Under the pieces are notes generated by a model. It made no database searches, was not told the DNA's origin, and saw only the letters and a program-made list of their open reading frames with translations. Positions 12,492 through 24,400 of a DNA stretch of 64,000 nt are shown in pieces. Each line of letters opens with the position of its first letter. The first letter of the stretch is position 1. The DNA is from Phascolarctos cinereus (lineage: Eukaryota; Chordata; Mammalia; Diprotodontia; Phascolarctidae), in contig NW_018344227.1 of the NCBI RefSeq assembly GCF_002099425.1, forward strand, positions 1,851,001 through 1,915,000. The letters are read 5' to 3'. The position numbers and the translations under genes were made by a program.

Positions 12492-15400
12492 GCGTGTGTG
12501 CACATGTGTGCATACATTTATGGCCTGGTAGTTTCTATTCCATTTTTTCCTCAAGTATTAAGGGATTTTCACACAGGTATAATTCAACCTAATCATCTTA
12601 AGGAATGTTTACACTACCTTCATCCATAAACAACCCTTTGAGGAATGAATTCATTACCCTTTGCTGCAGATTGGAAGGTACTAGGGAACTTGGTATCCCA
12701 TAACCAGCCTGAGAATAGAACTTTGGATTTCTCATTCTTAACTCTTGGAAAGGCAGCCTGGTGGAGTAGGAAGGACCAGTTTTGGAGTCCTGGAGATCTG
12801 TGTAACTGCACTAGTCATGTAAACCTGGTTTTATAGCCTATTTGCTGATAGGCATCAGGGGAGGGAATCTCTACACTGAAAGTTTCCTATATGAATGAGA
12901 TCATAGGTCCAGACCTAAAACCTTCCCTTAACATCAACCTTTCCCTTTCCCTTAATCACTTCAGCATTTCTGGGTCCTTGCTGTAAAAGTCATTTCAGAC
13001 TCCTAGTATTAAAACTCCAGTTTCACTCAGATTCAACTTATTTATGAATGAACACTTGCTATTGAGAGTGCCCTACCTTTACATGATTGTTGGGTGAACC
13101 AGTCTTTCCAGAAGCACCAATTTTTTTTACACATCTTTAGAATAAGGGACAGAGCCTCCATGGGCTTTGTCATTTGTCGGTGTTGCCATAAAGGTTGGGC
13201 TCTTTGCTAGGTCTGTCAGTTAGAAAGTGTACAACAGTCTTAGAACCATCGACCTTTAGGGTTAGATGGCTGGAGGTGGTTGGGGGTGGGGATGGTGAAG
13301 AATGAGAATCACCAAATCACCTTTTAGCCTGCCTTGCCTTGCCTTGTCTTCACTGTATAGATGAAGCAGCTTTGGAAGTACCAAGTTACTATGGTTTTAA
13401 AGCGGAAGGAAGACACATACTGTATTTTAAGTTTTTAGATAGTAAAAATGTCAAATGTTATGTTTCTGAGTAATATTTGAGTTAGCAACATAACCTGCTT
13501 ATTCAAGCAGCCCTTTTTCAGTTGCTTTTACTTGTAATGGTTATTTTAGCTTCCCCTCATTAATAGTCTAGTCAGCCTTAATGTGTGTGAATTCCTTTGT
13601 CACTCTATGCTGGTGGCCTTAGGACAGGAAGGAACAAGGAAGGCCTTCAGTGTGCTGGCTAGCTCCTCTCTGGAGAACTCTGGGTAAAACCTGGACAAGA
13701 AACCCTCACCTCAGGCTAAGAAGGCATGGAAGGGCTGGCATCTGGCAGTGGAGGAAGCATTTTACACCAGTGAAACCTGGGAGAGGACTAGCTTTTGAAA
13801 GCATTTTCTTTTTTGAAAGCATCTCTGGCCCTGTGTTCAGTTCGACAGACATTAAGTGCCTACTGTGTGCTGAGCAGACAGCACAGCTAGTGGATGTCTA
13901 CAACTTGGGCATCAGAAAGCCCTCGGCTCAGCCCACTCCTGCCACTAGAGGCTGCAACCCAGTATGCCTTAGGCAACTTGCATTGGTGGAGGAAGTTAGT
14001 GAAGTTTTTGAGGAATATGATGAATACCAAGCACTGCTGGCCATGGGGAAGATTTAAACGTTAGATAATCTGCATTCTTCTTGGAGTTTGTGTGGGAATT
14101 AAAATCCTCCAGTCTACAATAAAAGAGACTGAAGCAGAGATCTGAGCCAATGGCACTTTATTAAAGGGTCCGTGGTCCCCTCTAATGAAGCGGACCTCAT
14201 ATTTTCCTCATGATTTGAGATGCCCCCTTCTTCCAGGACCTTGTTTTTATAGGGTTTTCAAATATGCAAAACACACATGGTGAAATACAGAATCTCATTG
14301 GTTGATAGACCTTGCTTTTGAGGGCCAAAAATGACATATTAGTAGGGGTGTCACAGGTTGGGTGAAGCATGGGCCAGCTCCACTGACTAAGTGCTCATAC
14401 GATAGTCGAGCACAAGAAAGTCATCTACTCGTGTTGGACAAGAGAGAATGGTCCAGAGGTACAAAATAAATTGGGGGGCTTTCCAAAGCATCAAGGCATC
14501 CCACCTATGCTGGGTTTGGACAAGAAATTTGAGTAAAACAGGATGGAGATATCGTTGTCAGTATTCTTGTGGTTATGCAAATGAGCTTCATAACTTGGTA
14601 AACAAGTAGTGAACATTACATTAAAGTTTGAGGCCCACTATAAGAACCTATGTGATTTATGTAATGTATCAAACTGATTAGAATAGAGTAAGGGTCCAAG
14701 TGAATTATTTCTCACATTCATAGTCTATGAAGAGAATTGGACCCACACAAATAATGGTCATACAAAATAGTATAAAAAGGAAGCATAAACACCGTAATAG
14801 TAGAAGTTCAGGGGGAGCCTGTCTAGAGGATACTGTGTTCTTTGTTTTAAGAACAAGTCTGCCAAAACTAATCGTTTATTAATTTAGCATTATTCTAAAT
14901 TGAGGTATTTTTAACCTATAGAGAGAAATGGCTAAACTGGTATATGGTCTATTACTGCCTACCCCCAACGTGCCCTTTGACATGTCTACCCCGAAATGAT
15001 TTGAGGTAACATTTGTAGGAATCTCAAGGAAAATGCCCTCAAATGTCAATCATTGCCCCTACGTGGGTCATAGGGCATGAGGAAAAAAAGCATCTAAATA
15101 GGGCTACAGATAGGTTGGGTGACTACCCTTAATCCATTTCAGAAGAGGACAAGGAAGGGGTTCAAGGCTGGAGAAAATATTATTTCCTAATATTTCCAGG
15201 AGATTTTGAATATGCCTTCACAGTGAGCAGGACAGTTGAGCCTTGGGGAGAAGCCACAATGTAGTAGAGCCTGGGCATACTTTGAAGAATGGTCAGTATG
15301 TCAAAGTTTCTCTAATACCTGCATCGGATTGAGTTTCTTTGGTGTGTCAAAGCTCAAGATCGATTCCTGATTAATATGTGAAGTTGGTGGAAGGACAGTC

Positions 15401-18400
15401 AGCAAGTTGTTCATTAAACATCTGCTATACGCCAGGCACTGTGCTACACTCTGTGCATGAAAAGAAAGACAAAGCCCAGTGTCTGCCCTCAAGGAGCTCA
15501 CAATGTAATGGGGCAGACAACATGAAAGGCTGTGGACAGGATAAATTGGAAATACTCAATGGAGGAAGGTACCAGCATTAAGGGGGATTAGGAAAGGCTT
15601 CCTGTAGAAGGTATAGGACTTTTAGCTGAGCCTTGAAGGAAGGCAGGAGGCAGAAATAAGGAGGGACAGCATCTGGAGCATGCAGTATATAGGCTGGAGT
15701 TGGGCGTGGAGTCTTTTGTCCGAGGCCAGTGGCACAGGGTTGCAGAAAGGTAGGAAGGGGTCAAGTTAAGAATGGGTTTGAACCCCACCGAATTTTGTAT
15801 TTGATTCCTGGAGGTGTTAGGGAGCTGCTGGAGTTTTTTTTAAAGGGGTAGGGGGACTGTTCCATGGCCTGTGCTTTTAGGCAGATCGCTTTGACACCAG
15901 AGTGGAAGAAGGACTGGAGTGAGGAGAGACTTGAGACAGGGTGACGGACCAGAAGGGTATTTGGCAGATGGGAAACTGGAAGGATGGTGGTGCTTTCAAC
16001 AATAATAGGAAGAGGGGAGGTCTAGGGGAGGGTGTGGTGGGGATTATGAGTTCAATTTTGTACATGATGAATATAATTAGAGATAAATGCCCAGTAGGCA
16101 GTTGGAGAAGTGAAATTGGAGTTCAGCAGAGAGATTGGGGCAGGAGAAGAGAATCTTTAGCATAGAGATTGTCATTCAATCCATGATAGTTGATGGGAGT
16201 GAAATAGGATAGGGGAAGCAGAGAAGGCCCTGGACCTCACCCTGAGGGACACCTACCCAGATTAGAAGGTGTGATCTGGAGGAGGATCCAGTTGAGGAGA
16301 CCAAGGAGCTGGCAGATAAGTGGGAGGGGAATGAGAGAGTATGTAGAGAGATCTAGGAGAATGTGGATAGAGAAGAGGCTATTGAATGTGGCCATTAGTC
16401 ATGTGCTTGAGTTTCTTTTCAGCCTTTTCTTTTCCAGGGGAATTATTTAAGGTGTTCTTTAAATAGAGCTTTTTAAGCACAAGAAAGTGTATTGGGTCAT
16501 TCAAATGGAAATGCAAAATGCGGGACAATTCTGGCCCATTTGTATTTCCTGAGGACTCTAATCAAGGTCAGATTGCTTGCTTAAGAGAACAATTAGCAAT
16601 TGAAGGAGAGACTTAGAATTTTAGAGCAGGATGGGAATTTGGAGATCTCCTAGTTTGGATGGACATAGGGGACCTGCTAGCCCATTACTCTACATGGGTA
16701 CTACATGGGTCAGATGGCCACCATCCAAATAGTTTTTTCCTCATTGTGGATGTCAGCTTGTGACCTCTATTGAGCAACTGTAGGTCAACGGTCTAGATGA
16801 GGAATAAACTACCAGAGAGAACACGACTTAAATTCTGACAGATCCCCAGACTAAACCGGGTTTCTGAGGTGCCACTGAGTTCAAGTCACCTCTTAAGGTT
16901 TGGTTGCAGCCACACCCAACAGTAAGCACTTGAATCAGGCTAGAAGAAATAAACAGTTGTAGAAATCCTTGATTAACTCCCACCTTACCTTTTGGAGTGA
17001 CTTAAAATGCATGGTGTCTTTTGTCAGCTAATTCACATAGTCCTGGATATACCACACCTGGCTGGACTTCCTGTTGGTTTCCCCTTGGTATCTCCTTGTC
17101 AAGTATTAGTATAAAATGTGTGGGAAGCTAGGCAATGTAGGCGGCCTAGTGCCTGACTGTGAGACTTAGGCAGACCCAGGTCCCATCCCACCTCCTCAGC
17201 TTGTCATCTGTGGAATGGTGGGCACTTCAGCTGGCCCTCCTCCAGCCAACTCTCTTAAGACTGGTAAGTTACAGAGGAGTTGCTTGTTTGTATCAATAGA
17301 GGGAGTTTCCACAATGGCAATTCCCGTGCTTACTAAATTCTGTGATTTAGTCTGACCTCAGACTTCTTTTCTGATACTTGGCCCTGTCTGCCTTCTATTG
17401 TGCTGTTCTAGGTCCCCACAACACATTAAAGGTGATGTGGGCCCTGCACATAATAGGCATCAGCAGGTCAAAAGGCTCTTCCAGGGACTCTAGCTGAAGC
17501 TGCCTCAAACACTTGCCTTTTACAGGTATGAGAGAGTTGATATCCCACTCCACATTGTGCCTCAAGATACCATGGGGAAAGCGTCTCTTGAGGCTGCCAT
17601 TGAATTGCCCAAGATTCTGTGCCAGGAGGAACAAGATGCCTACAGGAAGATCCACAGGTACTACCACTGCTGCCATCTTTGCTTGAGACCCAGGGAATAT
17701 CTGTAGTTTGGCTCATATCCCCTCTTGAGGAGTAGAAAGAACATGTCAATATTGCCTTGACAATATCTTTGGGTCAGAGGCAGGCATTATGATCCCTAGG
17801 TTCCATATTAGAAAATGAGGCACAGTGACAGGAAAGTCTCTCTCCTTGATCACCCAGCTCATCAGTCATGGAGACTGGCCACAAATGCAAGGCTTCCTGA
17901 ATCTCTTCTCTCCATCAGATTTCTCTCCTTTACTTATAAATGTCCACGTACTTCATTCTGGGAAACTGGTTGCAAGCTGTGAACTTTGGGATGCATGCTG
18001 TCCTACCCCAAGAGTTGCATGTTCTGCTGATTGGGATCTGGAACTTCTATTTTCTAGTTTTGAGCATTCACTGTCCTCTTAGAGTAAAGACTCTGGGAAT
18101 TTTTGAGTGAAATAACCAAAGGCTAGTCTTGCCCTTGGTGGCTTAGGGAGCTAAGGTAGCTGCAGGCAATTGGGGTACTCTCTAGTTTGATATCCCCAGC
18201 CCTGGAGAAGGCCTTTAGGGGAGGACTGGACTTGGCCTGTTGTGTCCTGCTCTCTCCCCTAGTTAATGTGGCCTAAATGAGAATTCAAATAGAAAAGTGA
18301 TAGTCCCTGGTTATAAGGAGCATATATTCTCATTGGAGCAAACAACACAAATAGCAAGGTTTTTCAGGAAGCCAGATGGCCAAACCTTGGGGTCCATAGA

Positions 18401-21400
18401 GGACAGATGGAAAGGCCAAGTGGACCTCCATCTTACTGGCATGATTGTCCTTGGCGATTCCCCACTTATGAAGGGGGAAGTGGGCCCAAGGATTGGCATT
18501 CCCTCTTGTGGGAGTGGGGTGTTCATTAATAGATTCTTTGGCACCTAGGCATATTCCACTTTGATAACCCTCTGCTGATATTAACATTTGTTGTTTGAAA
18601 CTTAACATCAAGGAACTGTCATTTTGTCAAGGGGAGAACCTCCTCCACCAATGCAGATCCTGGTCCTAACCCCCATGTGATGAAGACATCTTCCCAACAG
18701 GTTGGGCCTGCAAATTCCTCGCTCTCTGCCTGACTTCACTATTTGTCCCCACTTAGTGAAGCTGGCCCCAGAATGCTTCTAGGCCTTTCCCAGCTTTCCC
18801 TTGGTGAGCCCAAGGGCACCTCCAGTGTGAAGTGTGATGGGAGACATTACACTTCAAAATAGGAACCAAATTGGAGGTAGTGGACATTTTGCAAGGAAAG
18901 GATTGTTCTTGGTGTTTGTTTCTGAACATGGGAAATGTTTACCTGGTAAATGTGCATTAAGTAGTAAATGTCCAAGGCCCGACAACATCCTTGGGCAGGG
19001 GCAAAGTTGAAATCAGCAGAAATACTGGTCCCATCTCCAGGGCAGAGAGAGCTTGCTCACTCTGGACCCTTCTTGGTCTCCAGAGCTGTGCTTTCTTTGT
19101 ATGATGAAAACATAAATCTGAAAGGCGGAGGAGCAGCCATTTCATGCTTGGGGGGCAGGCTCTGGGTGCTGAGCACTGGAATGTTGTGGGCTGAAGAAGG
19201 GAAATGTTGGGGACAGGGCTTGGCTTATCTGTCTTTATGTGGATGAAAATGACACTCCACAGCAGCCCAGCAAGAGCAGGTTGGGTCTGGGAAAAAAAAA
19301 AATCCTCAGCTGTTCTGCCTGCTTTTTAATCCCACCCAGGGCGAGGCAGTGGTCACTCTGTGAACCTTATTTACAGTAAGGTCAGGCTCACTGTGTGCCA
19401 GGACTGTGCTGGACCAGTGACACAAATGAAAATAGCCTCTGCCCCAAAGAACTTGATCTAATTCTGCCCTGATGACAGCTCAGGTTCTGTGGCTGACTGC
19501 CAGACTGCCCCCAAGTCTCTGCTCCACTGGCCTGGCTGTCTGTCTAAAATCCCATGATTAGATATTCATTCCTTTGACTTTCTCCTGTAGTCTCTTCATA
19601 TACAAACACCCATGATAAGGAATACATTGATCCAGTATCACTTTATGGTGAATGGGTTTATAAGATGGCTTTGTACCTGACATCTACCTGAATATAATTT
19701 AATTCACCGGTTTATTAAGTACTTACCAGGTACAAAGTAGTCTTACTAGCTGTGGTACCCCTGGACAAGCCACTTTACCTCTGTCTGTCTCAGTTTTCAC
19801 ATCTGTAAAATGGGGATTAATAATAGCACCTGCCTTCCAGAGTTGTTGTGAAAATCAAATGAGATAATATAAAACACTTGGTAGACCTTAAAGTGCTAGA
19901 TAAATAATAGCTGCTGCTGTTGTTGTTATCATTATTATTCATTCCTGAGGGAATAGGATCTAGGATGGGTAAAGTCAACTAGGAAGAAGATCTGTGAAAG
20001 AACACTAGTTGGGGTAGCTAGGTGGCGCAGTGGATAGAGCATCAACCCTGCAATCAGGAGGATCTGAGTTCAAATCCAGCCTCAGACACTTGACACTTAA
20101 CTAGCTGTGTGACTCTGAGCAAGTCATTTAACCCCAATTGCTTCACCAAACCAAACCAAACAAAACACCAAACCCCCTCCCCCCAAAAAAAACAAGAAGA
20201 AAGAACACTGGTTCACTGTTGGAGGGGAAAGCCTAGGGAAGAGGGTTAATAGTCATGCCTACCTAGACTCAATTCAACCAAGATTGAAGTGACTGCCTTC
20301 CACATGCAGTGGGAGGCATGAAGGTCAGTTCTATGCTAGGAGACAGCTAAGTGATACCAAGGTGCCCAGCAGTGATCCAGAACAGAGCTTGGTGCTTGTG
20401 AAATGCTTCTGGAATCAAATAAAACATGGCATCTGTTCTTACCAAGTTTACGTCTCGTGGTCCAAGTGCCACAGAGGAAGGGAGAAGGAGTCTCAGACAA
20501 TATACAGGAGTTTGGGGGGAATTGGAGTCAAATGAAGAATGAGAGGGAAGTTGTTCAAACTCTTCCCAAGTCAAGGACTCATCTGACAGTGTTGACTGAG
20601 TCCACTTACCAGTTTGTCATCTCCTGGAGCTGACTGAGCAGGGGAATCCTTTTTACAGAGCAAGCTGGCCTCAATGTGGGGACATACTCACCATAAGAAG
20701 AGGCAGTCTGGAAAAATGGGCTGAGATCATCACATGAGATAGTATAGAGAGAAGAGAAGAGGACCCAGGATAGAGCCTTTGAGGGAATCCTAGGGTTAGT
20801 GGATGTGCCCCAGATGAACATCCAGCAAAGGAGACAGAGAAGGAGCGGTCAGTTGGGTAGGAGGAAAACCAGGAGAGAGTAGCATCGGGGGAACTAGAGA
20901 GAAAAGAATATCCAGGAGGGGAGAGTGATCCCCAGTGTCCAAGGCTGCAGAGAGGTAAGAGACTGAGGATGGAGAAAAGGCCATTGGATTGGGCAGCCAA
21001 GAGATCATTGGTAACTTTGGAGAGAATGGTTTGGGTGGAATGATGACATGGTCTGAAGCTGGATTGTAAGGGGTAAGAAGAGAGTGAGAGGAGAGGAAGC
21101 TCCTAGTCTAGATAGCCTTTTTTTTTAAAAGCTTTTTGGGGAGGCAATCGGGGTTAAGTGACTTCTCCAGGGTCACACAGCTAGTGAGTGTTAAGTATCT
21201 GAGGCTGTATTTGAACTCAGGTCCTCATGACTCCAAGGCCAGAGCTCTATTCACTGTGCCACCTACCTGCCCCTCTAGATAGCCTTTTCAATGAGTTTAG
21301 TTAAAAAGGGTAGAAGAGAAACAGAATGATAGTTATCAGGCATGGAAGGATCAAGCAAGGCTCTTTTTCAGAATGGGGGAGATAAGCACATGTTTGTAGG

Positions 21401-24400
21401 CAGGAGGGAAGGAGCCAGTAGAGAGGGAGAGATTGAAGACAAGTGATAGAGTGGGGATGACAGAGGGGACAGGAAGGAATGGGATCATCTGTGCATGTAG
21501 AAGGCTTTGCCTTGGCAAGAAGGGCCACCTCTTCCCATGAGATGGGTGGTACAATTACACATGTTGTCTCCTTCATTAGAGTGGAATCTATTTGCTGGCA
21601 GGGACTGTTTTTTACTTTTTCTTTGTATCCCAAACTCTTAGCACAATACCTTGCACTTCTTAAATGTTTGTGGATTGATTGACCATTTCTTGTGTATTTC
21701 TATGTAGGCACATCTTTGTCTTTTTACTAGAATGGAAGCTTCTTGAGGTCAAGGACTATTTCCTCTTTTGTCTTTGTCAGCACATAGTAAGCATTTAATA
21801 ATACATGGTCGGGTTTTTTGAGGGCATAACCTTTATTATGGTTATGAGGAGAGCTCTTTGGAATGGTTTTCTGTTCATTGTAGATATTTGAATAGTCCAA
21901 TTTGCTCAGTGGGTTCCAGAATGATGCTATGATAACTGAACACATTGCTTAGTGGGGTGTCTACAGAGAATTCTTCTACATGCACAGACTCTACTCCAAC
22001 CAGCTGGCTCCAGAGGGCACACTTTTAGTCATTGAGGGGCCAGTGAGACAAAAATGGGAGGAATTCATCATTTCAGAACAAATGCTGCTGGAAAAGCACT
22101 TGGTCTGCTTTGGGCCAGCATAGCAGGTATAGCTGGAGTACAGAATTTCTAGCATCCATCCTTCCTGCAGCTCCCACCAGAGGAGGTAGGTGGCATGTAA
22201 TTGCCAGGCATTTCCCCTGACTTCACATAATATTGTGTTAGTTCCAGCTCTGTACTCTAGGTGTCTCCCTAACCAAACCCAGCCTCAGTTTTTCTCATTC
22301 TCAACCAACCTGAGAAAGTAGGTGAGTGAGAGATACCCCTTTATTAAATGTTTATTTTGTAGCTCTTGAAGAAAAAAAAACACATCCTAGAGTCATTAAA
22401 CCTTTAGTAGTGCAAGTAAATGTAATTAAAGCCCTATCTCAGTCATCTAGTCAGTCGGTAAACATTTATTAGGTGCCTATTATGTGCCAGGCACTGTGCT
22501 AGGTGCTGGGGATTCCAAGAAAGGCAAAAGGCGGTCTCTGCCCTCAAGGGTCTCCTAGTCTGTCTGATGGGAGAGACATGTCGACATGCAGACAAGTCTG
22601 TCCAAACAAGATCCATGTAGGCTAAATTAGAGATCAGCAGCAGCAGAGGAAGGGCACTGGCTAGAAGGGCATTGGTTCTTTTTGGGAGATCCTATGGCAA
22701 AAGAGAGAGTGAGCAAGGCCTAGGTTTGAGTCCTCCACTCATACATATTGGTTTGTGTGATCCAGGATGAACCACACCATCTCTTAGTGCCCCCAGGCAG
22801 CTTTTTAAGACTAGAAGTTTTCTTGGGGGGGGGGGTGTTCCCTACACTAATGAAGTCATAGTTCTGAACCAGAAAACAAAAATCACTCACATTAGATGAC
22901 TGCCTGCTTGATGGAAGGCCTTATTAATAGGTTTTGTTCAGTTGTTCCAGTTGTGCCTGACTCTTCATGACCCCATTTGGGGTTTTCTTGGCAGAGATCT
23001 GGAGTGATTTGCCATTTCCTTCTCCAGCTCATTTTACAGTTAGGGAAACTGAGGTAAACAGGGTAAAGTGACTTGCCCAGGGTCACCCAGCTAGTAAGTG
23101 TCTGAGGGCCAAATTTGAATTCAGGTCTTCCTGACTCCAGACCTGGAGCTCTGTCCACTGTGTGATACATATAGAATCCCAAAGTGCTCTGCTGCTAACC
23201 CGAACTCTGCTTTCCTTCAGCCTTACTCACCTGGATGCAGTGACTAAGATCCACAATGGTTCAGGTAAGGTACTTGGGCGGGAAGCAAGTGGCTGGCCCC
23301 GGGGATTTAGGCTTCTTGGGGTTCTCTTGACAGAAACATCACTCTTGCGGTAGACAGCCTGGCCCCAAGAATGGATTCCTCTGCTCCTGCTTACTCACAT
23401 CCTTCCCAAATCCTGGTGACCTCAGAGGGTCCCCACAGCTCACGGCCTACGATCCTGTGACCACAGAGATGTTGCTTGTAGGGAATGTCAAGCGAATCAA
23501 GCATGCAGAGCTTTTGAACTCAGCCTTTCAAATCAAATCTTTGAAAAATGAGGCTGTTGTGAGAGTCACAATCATTATTTTTAGAAAACCCCATAAAGAC
23601 AAAAATGCAAGTTCCGCTGTGGAAGAGGTTAGGTGTGGCCTGTATACAGAGAAGGACATATGAGGTAATCCCAGGAAAGGGAGCGCTGCAAGGTGGGGGG
23701 GTGGGAGTGGTAGGGCAAGTGGGTCTCAAAATGGGGAGTACCATGTGCATGGAGGCTGGCAATAAAGAGTTGAGGGCAGGGGACAGCCTAGAATACGGTG
23801 TGTTAAGGGGAGAAATAGTAGGAGATGGAAGGCTTTGGTAGGGCCTCGAACATCAGACAGAGGGGGTTTTCTCTTCTAGAGGCAGTGGGAGCCACTTTAG
23901 ATCTGTGAGAAGGGCAGTGACATGGTCAGACCTGTGCCTTAAGAAGATGCTTTAGAAGCTGCAGAGAGGTTGGATTGGGAATAAGAGAGACTGGAGTCAG
24001 GGAGACAGATTAGAAAGTGACTTTGGAACCAGGTGAAAGGGGCAAGCATGTGTCTGTGGAGAGCAGGGGACAAACTTGGCAACAAGTGCCCCATGCTGTT
24101 TCTTAGATGGTTGTGGAGTAATTATTAGGATCTGTCTCTGTCTCTCTCTCTCTCCTTCTCCTTCCCTGTCCCCCTCTTCTCTCCTCCTACCCCTCTCCTC
24201 TCTGTTTCTGTCTTATCCTCTATCCCTTTCTCCTTCTCCCCTTCAGTCCTTTTTCTTTCCCTTTCCTCCTTTCTCTGCCCCTCCTCTCTATTTCTGTCTC
24301 TCCATCCATTCTCCACCTTTCTCTCTCCCTCTTGCTTTGTTTCTCTCCCCTTTTCCTCTATGTCTCTATCTCTCTCCTCTCTGTCTCCCCCTCTCTCTGT

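Noticed and set aside
13650-14057. 135-codon frame in a BRCC3 intron
   Set aside because: No similarity to any BRCC3 exon or other family I recognise; flanking splice sites are not convincing.
20012-20197. tRNA-like A and B boxes in SINEs
   Set aside because: The boxes belong to dispersed SINE copies with tails and target duplications; no cloverleaf tRNA gene is present.
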